In this document: positions 26,436 to 35,588 of the stretch, piece by piece
Layout of the letters: every line of letters starts with the position of its first letter
Position numbering within the stretch: position 1 is the stretch's first letter
Notes under the pieces: model-generated
Told to the model about the DNA's origin: nothing
Databases searched by the model: none
What the model saw: only the letters and a program-made list of their open reading frames with translations
Position numbers and translations under genes: made by a program
Assembly (NCBI GenBank): GCA_030248135.1
Contig: JASANC010000080.1
Coordinates: 1-64,000 of the forward strand
DNA: 64,000 nucleotides
From: Theristus sp. LFF4_11
Lineage: Eukaryota > Nematoda > Chromadorea > Monhysterida > Xyalidae
Direction of reading: 5' to 3'

Positions 26436-27741
26436 TACAGGATGAGCCAAAAAAAGGTTCCAATTCTAAAATGCTCTCACTGGCTTGTGCTGAGTTGTTT
26501 TGAGCTGAAAATTGGAACACTATTAGAAAACATTTGGAGGTTTTTTTGACCAAATTTTTGTCATGGTATGTTGCCCCTATCACTCACTACAGCAAAATAT
26601 CCGAAAAATAAGAAAAATCGACAAATGTTGTAAAATGCAGAGGGTTGATTTAACTGTAACAAAGATCAAAAGAATGAACGTTGGTGACAGCCCGAATGTT
26701 CACAACACAAAAAAAGATGAAAAAAGCAATATGAATTTAATGCAGCTTAGAAATGCCGAATGCTGAGTTGCATTTGAACAGTTTTTGATCACTCCAATGT
26801 TTCACTTCAAGTCTGAGTGTGCGTAAGCGGTTCTGCTCAGAACAGATGCGAATTTATCTTTTCAAATCCAAATTGTATTTTTTCCTTTTTTAATACACAA
26901 AATTTGCCACTCTGATATTTTTACCATAGCAGACTGGTTGTTTTTCCGCAGTGAGAGATGCACTTCCATTTTCAGTCTTTGCTGCCATCATGGTTAAGTG
27001 GACGGCAGAGCAGCGAGTCTGGTCTGCCAATTGGTGGGAACATGCGAATAACTTTTCCACAGTGGTTCGGCAATTTCGTAAAAGATTCAATTTGACACCG
27101 CGTGACGATACATCAGTTCGGAAGATCGTTTATGAGCAATGATAAACAGTGAGATTATGGATGAACAGTGTTTTTTGTCAAAAATTGCTATTTTTTGAAA
27201 ATTACACTGTAAAAATGAACTTACACGTGTAAGCCAAAAGAAATTTTTAATCACAAAAAACTCCCAAAGTGTTCTAACAAGTGTTCCAAATTTTAAAACA
27301 CGAGGTCCCTTTGTTACAGCTAAATCAACCCTTACAGCTAATTCAATCAATCAGATAACTCAGACTTGAAGTGAAACATTGGAGTGATCAAAAACTGTTC
27401 AAATGCAACTCAGCATTCGGCATTTCTAAGCTGCATTAAATTCATATTGCTTTTTTCATCTTTTTTTGTGTTGTGAACATTCGGGCTGTCACCAACGTTC
27501 ATTCTTTTGATCTTTGTTACAGTTAAATCAACCCTCTGCATTTCACAACATTTGTCGATTTTTCATGTTTTCCAGATATTCTTCTGTAGTGAGTGATAGG
27601 AACAACATACCATAACAAAAATTTGGTCAGAAAAACCTCCAAATGTTTTCTAATAGTGTTCCAATTTTTAGCTCGAAACACCTTAGCACAAACCAGTGAG
27701 AGCATTTTAGAATTGGAACCTTTTTTTTGGCTCACTCTGTA
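26436..27741. mobile_element. Long-inverted-repeat transposon inside the composite element, TA target
   Basis: Arms of about 390 bp (26438-26825 and 27355-27739) are inverted copies of one another. The ends read CAGGATGAGCCAAAAAAAGG and the matching complement CTCACTCTG, flanked by TA on both sides. That fits the Tc1/mariner superfamily. The 500-bp middle encodes only an N-terminal helix-turn-helix, so this is a non-autonomous derivative. Confidence 0.82.
26990..27142 (+). pseudogene. Helix-turn-helix remnant of a transposase (DUF4817-like)
   Basis: Fifty residues starting MVKWTAEQRVW and including VVRQFRKRFNLTPRDD. This is the pattern of the HTH domain (DUF4817) found at the N-terminus of some Tc1/mariner-type transposases and domesticated relatives. 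The reading frame ends at a stop; no catalytic DDE region follows. Confidence 0.6.
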
Positions 27742-27769
27742 CATTCTTAAAAGTGATTTTTGATCTGAG

Positions 27770-27975
27770 GTTGCTTGCAATTGGTCGTTGTAGGTTCCTA
27801 ATCCAAAGCCAAGCCTTTTGGATAAGGTGAAAATGATCAATTTCACCTTATCAAAAAGGCTTGGCTTAGGTTTAGGATTAGGAACCTACAATGACTCATT
27901 GCAAGCAACATTTTCACCTTAACCAAAAGGCTTCGCTTAGGATTAGGATTAGGTTTAGGATTAGGAACCTACTCA
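27770..27975 (+). repeat. TTAGGAT-like repeats in inverted arrangement
   Basis: GTCGTTGTAGGTTCCTAATCC... on the left and GGATTAGGAACCTACAATGA on the right are mirror arms around AAAATGATCAATTT. More GGATTAGG units follow to the 19-bp array. Confidence 0.65.
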
Positions 27976-28106
27976 TTTTGCGATGGGCCACTCATTTTGC
28001 GATGGGCCATTCATTTTGCGATGGGCCATTCATTTTGCGATGGGCCATTCATTTTGCGATGGGTCATTCATTTTGCGATGGGCCATTCATTTTGCGTTGG
28101 GTCACG
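27968..28106. repeat. Tandem repeat, about eight 19-bp units (inverted partner array)
   Basis: Units TCATTTTGCGATGGGCCAT, opposite in orientation to 26284-26430. Confidence 0.82.
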
Positions 28107-28131
28107 TAAAAGTAAAGAGCGCCAATTTTTG

Positions 28132-28285
28132 TGTCCAAACTGGTGTCCGGTGGTGTGTGCCCTGTCCGCCCGGGTCTCCGGCGCAGTGGGTCTACCGTAT
28201 CCCGGAATTATTGAAGTGGCAAAAAGCGCCGTGAGTGGCGATGCCGCTTTTACAGTACACACGGACACCGGACGCCGGGACAGCA
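28132..28285. repeat. MITE family R6
   Basis: TGGTGTCCGGTGGTG on the left and CACGGACACCGGACGCC on the right are inverted. Related elements at 33408-33500 and 53963-54113. Confidence 0.6.
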
Positions 28286-28944
28286 TTTTTTAGCATGTGC
28301 GTGGTTTCGGTTCTATTTGGTTGTTGTTATCGGTCGAACAAGTTTTTGCAGCGGATGATTATTTTCACCTGAGATTATTTTCAATCGGATGATTGTTTGC
28401 TTGCTTGATGTCCAGCCAAGTCAATTGCAGTCAAAACTTAGAAATACGAGTAACGGACTCCAGTGAGATGGTTTGTTGCCGAGTCCGGCACTTCCATTCA
28501 CCGCGAGGTTTGTGTTCGTAAACTTTCGGAAACGATGATAATTATCGCAAACGAACCGTTGCAGTGAACCCAGCAAGACTCGATTTGACACGCCGAGTTT
28601 AGTGGAGCCATCGACAACAGAACAGAACTGCTGTCAACGCTGTTGTAGACGTTGTGCACTTATGTAGTCCACGGCCAATACTGTGGTACTTGATTTAAAA
28701 TAAAATTTCTTAAGCCAAAACAACGATGAAATAATGTGATCAATATGGTGCTCGCGGTGTTTCGTTTCTCAAAGCCTCTCTTATGATAAAGTGGGTGTTT
28801 TTAGAACTGTGTTTTCTTCGATTGTTAGGTAGCCGTTATCCCACCGCGTGTCATGTCTTTTCTTTGATTTATTGATCTGTTCGCTACTCTTCAATTCAAA
28901 TTTGAAAACAAATGATAAAGACCTGTGTGTGAAGAGAGCCGTCG

Positions 28945-29112
28945 ATGCGGCGCGCATATAGACAGATAAACAATTTCATGTATGATGCGGGAATTCAAAA
29001 TTGATAGTGACCCGAATTCACTAAATAGGACCGAGTCACTAGGGTTACTTTGAATTGCCAAAGAAATATCGAAACTTTGAATTGCCATAGAAAGTTTTTT
29101 CCTGAATATTCG
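28945..29112 (+). repeat. MITE family R1, truncated copy
   Basis: GCGGGAATTCAAAATTGATA, CTAAATAGGACCGAGTCAC and TTTGAATTGCC match other R1 copies; the terminal repeats are incomplete. Confidence 0.6.
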
Positions 29113-29412
29113 TTGCAAACACCCGTTTTTAAAAATCGAAAACTGTGGAAAAGAGTATAAGCCGCTTACGAAACGATTGTTTTAAAAACGATCGCTTTTG
29201 AAAAAAGGCTACATTGGAGTTCTCACAGTTCTCGCGCTTGTTCGTTGTTGCTCTTCAATCATTCGATTAGGAGCCATGATGACAGAAACAGTTTTTGGTA
29301 CCAAACAGTGAGACACTTTTTCAGGCAGTTAGACGATGATAGTAAACGTGGAATTGAGACGTTGCTTTCTTTAAAGCAGCAGAAAGTTGAAGACCAAAAG
29401 CAATTACACGTG

Positions 29413-29993
29413 GACCGTGGGGGGGGGGGGTACAATTCCGGCCCGCTAATTCCGGCCTGAAGAGTTCCGGCCCGCTCATTCCGGCCCGAAGAATTCCTTG
29501 CAGTGCATTTCAATGATGTTCGTCTTGTTTGATTTTTTGGAAAGAGAAACCTTTTGGAAAGAAAGAAATGACGAATAAAACGATTATTTTTCATCATGAA
29601 CAGAATTTGTGACCCTTTTACCTCATCAAAAAGGCTTGGCTTAGGATTAGGTTCAGGATTAGGATTAGTTCTGATCAAAAATAAAAACACACTTTTAAGA
29701 ATGTATACAAATCGGAGTGTAAGCAAATTTCGAGGGGGAAGGCACTAGTGCAGAAACTCAAGTCATTATGTTCAACTTGCTGGAACAAAAAATACAAACC
29801 TCAGGTATAGTTCTGCACGGCTAACAAAACTTCAAATTAGCTGCATGAATTTATAAATCTGTTCGTGTGGTTTAATATTGTTCTTGCTGACGAAAATTCA
29901 TCGGGCCAGAATTCTTCGGGGCTGAATGAGCGGGCCGGAATTCTTCGGGCCGGAATTTCTTGGCCGGAATAGTACACGAGCCCGTGGACCACA
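29413..29993. mobile_element. Inverted-repeat element with CCGGAATT-rich ends
   Basis: The left end (GGACCGTGGGG..., then repeated TTCCGGCCCG) is mirrored by the right end (CGGGCCGGAATTCTTCGGG ... CCCGTGGACC). The interior has no transposase and includes a TTAGGAT-like repeat at 29620-29668. Confidence 0.65.
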
Positions 29994-30315
29994 CTGTACG
30001 ATCTTAGTATAATAGCTTTGACACAACGAAATAGGTGCACAGTTCCGCGATTGCTGCGTTCCACCTCAACAGTTCACTTCAGAATACCAGTCAGTTGTTT
30101 GTTTTGTGCGGTTTTTCATCATCATGTTGCACTTTTTATAATACGCTGACAAAAAGTTTATGTTCGTTTTCAAGTTGGTGTCCTCCTGTTGCCGTTATAT
30201 TCGTTTAAGACACAGGGTATATGAAAGGTGTCATGAAGCGAAACCTGACACGTGATACACGACGGCGCAGGAGATATGTTTTTTGCAGCGCGAAGCGCAC
30301 AAGCAGGCCGGTGAA

Positions 30316-31255
30316 ATGGACAAGCAGACGATCGGACGCATTGCACTGCTGTGCGTGATTGTCGCTGCTCTGCTGCAAATGTTGACGCAGCACGGGGCGC
30401 TTGGCGGGGTCGCCGTCAGTGGGCGAGTGTGCGGCACAAGGTTGACTGCAGCGGTGCGCGCCGTTTGTGCAGAGCGCAACCAGCAATTGTGCGGACCGAA
30501 CCAGCAGACGAAGCGTGCCGCACACACCGCGATGCACAACGGACAGCGCCACTTCGGTTAGCGCACCAGAACCAGCAACGTTCGCCAGAACCGATGAATT
30601 GTATAAACTGCACATGCCAGTTGTGCGTTCAAAAGCCACGTCGGATGATTCAGCATATGGCAACTCAGTTACCCAATAGCAGCTCTATGATTTACAGCTA
30701 TTTACATTTATGCTCTTTCATTTTGGTCCCGAGACTCGATGCGCGCATATATGTAGATAGACAAACAGTTTCATGCACGACGCGGGGATTCAAAATTGGC
30801 AACGTGATCTGAATCCCCTGAATAGAGCCGTCACTTAGGCAATTTTGAGTTGCCACATAAAGTTTGAAACTGCGTTACCTTTCAAGTCTGCAAACCCATT
30901 GAGTCTCAGAACCTAAAGCATTGATAATACACTGTTGTTGTGTTATCAATTTTTTAGGTGCTGCGACGGAATGCGTTTGCAGACGTAAAGGAAGCCAGTT
31001 TCAATCTTCATGTGGCATGTGCCCAAAGTGACCTGTCCCTATTTAGGAAACTCAGATCAATTTGCCAATTTTCCATCCCTGATGCACAACGGATTGAATC
31101 CGCTGGAGTCATTGTATTTTGACCACGAACAATGGTTTGCAGAAGAACAGCGTCGAAAGAAGAGAGATCACAGCGATATTGCGGATGTGTGCTGCGAAAA
31201 GGGAAATTGCACCACCGAATATTTGGCGTTGTATTGCTGCGATAAATCCACGTGA
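30316..31255 (+). CDS. ins: Insulin-like peptide precursor with eight cysteines
   Basis: Predicted secreted insulin-like hormone of 117 residues from two exons, 30316-30556 and 31143-31255. A signal peptide (hydrophobic LLCVIVAALLQML) is followed by a B chain with RVCGTRL...VC, spacing C-x11-C as in insulin, plus a third Cys at residue 59. After a dibasic-rich connecting region (QTKR, then RRKKR) comes the A chain with VCCEKGNC and YCC at the end. Eight cysteines suggest four disulfides, as in the nematode insulins with one extra bond. The CC-to-C spacing is four residues rather than the usual three. The intron is phase 1, the classic position class for insulin genes, and it carries two R1 repeats. 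AATAAA lies at 31419. Likely ligand of a DAF-2-type receptor, agonist or antagonist unknown. Confidence 0.9.
30718..30925 (+). repeat. MITE family R1, complete copy in the insulin intron
   Basis: Inverted ends GGTCCCGAGACTCGATGCG and CATTGAGTCTCAGAACC are both visible, so this copy defines the family. Confidence 0.75.
30955..31085 (-). repeat. MITE family R1, partial inverted copy in the insulin intron
   Basis: GGTGCTGCGACGGAATGCG, then CAGTTTCAATCTTCATGTGG and AGGAAACTCAGATCAATTTG, in the opposite orientation to the copy just upstream. Confidence 0.65.
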
Positions 31256-32521
31256 GGTGATCAAAATTTTAGTAGTCCAACATTTTGTACACTGATTACC
31301 TTCATCATCAGTGTAACCTTTTTTATGCTAAAGTGTAACCTTTTTATATGACCTTTTTATATGTTCACCATGTGATCAACAGTTAATGCGTTTTTTACAT
31401 GTATCTTACTAACTGCACAAATAAAGTTACACTACTACACGATTGTTATGGCGTGATCGAGACATAAACACTAAAAAAACGGTGGTTTGCTGCTTGCAAT
31501 TGTGAAGCAACGCCAGACCCCACTGCCACTGGGGCGGTTGCTTTTGATCCAACTGCGCAAGGCAGCGGTTTCTGACGTGTCAACGTACCAAACTGCAGAC
31601 CATCTGCCACATGGCCTGACAGGGCACTCACATGTTGACCAAGCGGCGGAACAACTCTCACTTGTTCAGGCCGGGTTACACGTTGAGTTTTCAGACTGGA
31701 GACAACTGACTCGGATGAAGTCATCTCTGCGCGAATGTCGCACACAAAACACGGTTATAGGCGAACCGTTCACCGGCACTGGTACCCATTGGGGTCCAGC
31801 GAGTGAGTCGCCTATATCGCCTAGGGTGCGGGGTCACAAATTTTGGTAACTTTCTAAAGAGGAACCACTAAGAACGGTTCAATATTCAAGTACACGTCGA
31901 AAATTGTCCTGTTTTACTGTTGAAAATGCAACTTTCCCTCTATGAAATGGACATAATTTCAATAAAACACGATTTTCGCTCTTATAGTTTTTCGGATCGT
32001 TCTGAAAATAGTCTAGCTGAACTCAGCTCGACGAGACGCTTCGAACAAACCTAACTTGTAAAAAAAAATTTTAATTTAAAAAAAATCCGGATTTTTTTTT
32101 CCCCTAACCCTAGTCAGGCGGCATCAGCCAAACCAAGACGTATACTTTTTTTAGTTTATTTGTCAAGGCGATGATAAGTGTAGAAGAAGAATGAAAACAC
32201 ACAAAGGAAGACACTCATACGAAACACACATCACGTATCGACCAATGTGCAAAGAATAGATGAGCTTGTATAAAAGAGTAGATAAAAGTAGAGATTGGAG
32301 AAATAAAAGAGTAGTTTAGCGTTGAAACGTTGGAAGCGGTTGGCTCGGTCGTTGTATGGACCTGACACAATGCAACAAAATCATGAAGCACTATTGTGCT
32401 GTGACAAAAGTAAAAAAGAACACTGCAGCTTACCAAAAACAACTTGAAAACGGCAAAAATGAAGGATGAAAGCAGAGTCTTCGTCGTGTGCAAAAAATGT
32501 ACAAGATGTCATACGTGAATT

Positions 32522-32798
32522 CAGTATGACCGAATAAAAAAGGCAGTCCTTGTATTCTCCATCAAGGCGGGATCAGTCGCAGACCAGGAGTTGTGTTTTT
32601 CAAGAACGCCAAGATAATTTCCAATGGTGTGTGTGCAGGGGGAAAGGTCGAACAGAATAGCAAGAAGACTCAATTAGTTAAAAAAAACACGTCAAATTTG
32701 ACACACAGTTGTGCTTTTGAATGTCTTTCTTCTTTCATTCATATTTCGCGCTCTCCTTACACCCTGAAAAAAGCTGCCATGTTTAAACGGCCATTCCG
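32522..32798. mobile_element. Mariner-like MITE family R3, copy 1
   Basis: Left end CAGTATGACCGAATAAAA and right end GTTTAAACGGCCATTCCG are inverted relatives of TATGGCCGAATAAA. The interior shows GGGATCAGTCGCAGAC shared with the copies at 49729 and 52155. Confidence 0.75.
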
Positions 32799-32811
32799 TA
32801 TTTGAAGTCGG

Positions 32812-33178
32812 ATCGGAACGCATTTTTTAAATTGCGGGCGCATGTCGGTCGGTCAGCTAGGAATGAAACCCACTTCAGCTGGCCAAACAACGCACTCATT
32901 TCAGGGTTTTATCTTTTTGATCACACGCAAAAATTAAGAGCCGTCGTCGTCAAACAAAAAATGCATTTTGAGCTGTAAAAAATTCCGAATTTCGCAGCCT
33001 CTAACCTTTTCAGTTTATTTCTAGCATGAAAAGGGTGCTGGAAATTCACACTTATTCAAAAGAAACATGTTTCAATAGATTCCAGATCCACGAAAAAAGA
33101 ATGGTGCGAAGTGTGAGCACCTCCACTCGGTCGACCAATCAGCTGATTCCTCCTCATAATATAGAGTTCGACTGTAAA
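32812..33178 (-). repeat. Repeat family R10, inverted copy 2
   Basis: Reverse complement of 12146-12540: GGAACGCATTTTTTAAATTG at one end and ATATAGAGTTCGACTGTAAA at the other. Confidence 0.7.
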
Positions 33179-33207
33179 TCAATAACAATCGGTTGAAGCA
33201 ACTCAAG

Positions 33208-34443
33208 ATGAAAATGCAATGCATTTTCAATTCGGATCGAAGGACCAAAAACCACTCAAAAATAATAATTGTATGTTATTAGCTAGTGTATCTAATTTAT
33301 CGCCTGCATCGACACCTGCAAAGACGTCATCATCATCATCATCATCATCATCATTCCGTTGATGTCTGACGCGACAATAGAACAGGTTGCTTGTTGTTGG
33401 CCCGCTAGAAAGGTGTCCAGTGTCTCCGATCCACCGGTGTTCGTGTCACTGCTCCGGAAGCAATACGCGGATCCACAAGCGGACAGGACACCGGACACCA
33501 TTATTTAGAGTTTGAATAAAAAACGTGTTTTTCACATGAACAGAATAAGGGTTCATATTGGCCACAACTTTCGCCAATTTATCAAACTTCTGTTCCAGCA
33601 GCAGCAACAATCCAAATCGGCGCCACTGTCCGCCGATGAGGCGGCCAAAATTTTGGCCGATTTACGCAACGCGAACGAGACGCTGGCTCAGTTTTGCACA
33701 CGTCCGCTGGTGGTGACGTGCCAGATCAGGCAGCCGCATCAAGAATCGCACGAATGCGACAATGAACTGCCGTGCTTGGAGTGTCGTCGTCGTCTACAGT
33801 CGATACACGACGATTTGAACTGGATCTACAATCAACGATACATCAGCGCCGACGTGACGGTCGACTGGTGGCGAATGCTGTTTCACTTGGAACGCCAGGT
33901 TAAACGCGCTGTGGAAGTTTTGATACATTGGACATTTTCGAATACAAGAGAAAACTTTCACCATTCGCGTGGCGGTATCTAAAAAATAAGCATTGGTTTT
34001 CAAGCTGCAACAAGTCGAAGCGTTCATGCATGCGAAACAGACAATGGATGCAACGAAACTTTTGAATGGTTGGTGGACAGTTTAAAAAACTCAATTTGTC
34101 GCTCATCCGTGGCTTGCCGTCAATCGGAAAACTATTTTTTTGGTTCAGAACACGTCCACAGAAATGCGGCACGATGCAGCGCTTGGTTAAAGCTACCAGA
34201 GCGTCAGATGTCAAAGACACAATGCTATTGCAACGTGTTGTCCATGCTCTTTTTGCAGAAATTCTGAAAAATGCGACCAGCTTGCAAGTGCGTATCAAGC
34301 AGGCGGCGTCCGTCTCGCCGTGTCGCCCGCGCTCGCACGCACTGCCGACCACAACAACGACGCCACGAACAGACATACCGCGGACAAGTGCGGACGGCAC
34401 GAATCCGATCGACCGTTATGTTCCGCGATGTTCGATTGGCTAG
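33208..34443 (+). CDS. Unrecognised protein, paralogue 2 of a local pair
   Basis: Not recognised. Exons: 33208-33270, 33599-33898, 34005-34068, 34259-34443, giving 203 residues. Exon 2 carries LSADEAAKILADLRNANETLAQFC and RPLVVTCQIRQP, clearly homologous to the gene at 23676. It continues without the intron found there into a Cys- and Trp-containing stretch (ELPCLECRRRL, VDWWRML). The 64-base third exon (LQQVEAF...KLLN) and the last exon align with paralogue 1 in length and phase. The third exon has an AAG acceptor (TTTTCAAG). The C-terminus is Thr/Pro-rich. The first exon (MKMQCIF...) is the least certain; it was chosen because its GTATGT donor has the same phase as in paralogue 1. Confidence 0.58.
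33322..33354. repeat. ATC trinucleotide microsatellite
   Basis: About eleven ATC units in intron 1 of paralogue 2. Confidence 0.85.
33408..33500. repeat. MITE family R6 copy
   Basis: AAGGTGTCCAGTGTC on the left; GCGGACAGGACACCGGACAC on the right. Confidence 0.55.
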
Positions 34444-35588
34444 CTGACAGCCTACATACATTGTCCAGAGAAAACGTTTATGAATTTTAGACACATGAAT
34501 TGTACGTTTTCTGAAGAATTGCTTCCTCTCCCGTGTTGTTCTTGTTTCCTTTGCGTTTTCATTAACTTTTATATCTTTGTGGATTCTTTTGCTCTCCAAC
34601 CGTTTTTGATTCTTTCATTGTCATATAGACTTGATAACGCAAAGTTGTGATTCGATAAAGTTACATATGGACAATTTCAGCAACTTTCAAGCGCATATAC
34701 CCTATCTCGACGACAACTTTGAAATAAAATTATGTGACACACGCAAAACGTTCAGAAAAAGTGTTCGCGTGCGCTTAGAAATGACGTTTGTTTTGGCGTG
34801 TTATCAATTTAAAATGAGAAAATTAATCGGAAAAAACAGGAACTTTCTTCGCCGACATTCACAAATGACGAAATGAATGTGAATGTTGTGAGTCCGTGTC
34901 GAATGTCAAAAACTCAAAAACATGACTGGATCGGATTCTTGCTGCAATCATTGAAATCTTTCAGTGACGCACGCACAAAAAAAACTAAAAATCGAGTTTT
35001 TTTCGGGTTTTCCTTGAATCATCAAAAAACTACTTGTATAATCACACAAGGCATTATTAGGTATTTATAAAAGACTTTATGCATTGCTGCAGTAAAGAAA
35101 CCACATGCATATTCCACATTTTTTTAAGTTGTACGCATGCGTGTTACTTGTTAGACAACAGAATCGCCAATGATTTGGCTGGACGGACTCGAAACATGAG
35201 TTGCAGAGTTATCCTCCAGAAAAAAACGATTGACCATTCGTGTGCGCATGCGTGGTGGTTGCACGTTACATTCTGAAAATTGTTTGTGGACTTTAGTTTA
35301 GACACACGCATATCATAAGATCTCTTACGACAATCATGGTGCAAGCGGTTTTTTCTTGTTTGGCATGAAATATGATCAAAATTTGTTTGTTGCTGTGTTT
35401 TCTTTCTTTCTTTGTTGATTGACCTACTAGTGTTTCAGAGCTGATTACTGGCTTTTGTTGCCCAACAGGATAAAAAAACCTGCCCTGCAGTAGCAAGAAA
35501 ATTTCAAGAATCGTTTCGTTGACGTTCTGTTTCCAATTATACGTTGATTCGTGCTATGTTTGTATACATTACATAAAAGTTTAGTAGG
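34444..35588. other. Spacer with no recognised feature
   Basis: AT-rich, no convincing exon, RNA gene or repeat with clear ends. The last part should include the promoter of the MAM gene A. Confidence 0.4.

Larger units (their letters stand above)
26264..28125. mobile_element. Composite inverted-repeat element with 19-bp tandem arrays at both ends
   Basis: The left end GGGCGCTCTTTACTAATGCG and the right end AAAAGTAAAGAGCGCC are inverted. Just inside each end lies an array of about eight 19-bp units containing AAAATGAATGGCCC (left) or its complement (right). Within it sits another complete element (26438-27739) plus TTAGGAT-type repeats. The boundaries are set by the end of inverted similarity; no clear target duplication was identified. 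Confidence 0.78.
28286..30315. other. Spacer before the insulin-like gene
   Basis: No gene recognised. Holds a truncated R1 copy (28945-29112), the CCGGAATT-rich inverted-repeat element (29413-29993) and a TTAGGAT-type repeat (29620-29668). A CAG acceptor at about 30293 lies shortly before the insulin start codon, so a 5' UTR intron or a trans-splice site is possible. Confidence 0.4.
31256..33207. other. Spacer after the insulin gene
   Basis: No gene assigned. It contains poly(A) signal AATAAA at 31419, R3 (32522-32798) and R10 (32812-33178). A minus-strand open stretch at 31446-31745 has no recognised similarity and no clear splice context. Confidence 0.4.

Noticed and set aside
26284..28106. 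A CRISPR-like array of 19-bp repeats
   Set aside because: The units are directly adjacent without unique spacers, lie inside a eukaryotic transposon and occur as two inverted arrays.
31446..31745. Minus-strand open frame of 99 residues (MCDIRAEMTSSE...)
   Set aside because: Composition is protein-like, but there is no homology I recognise, no signal peptide and no supporting splice or start context; left unannotated.
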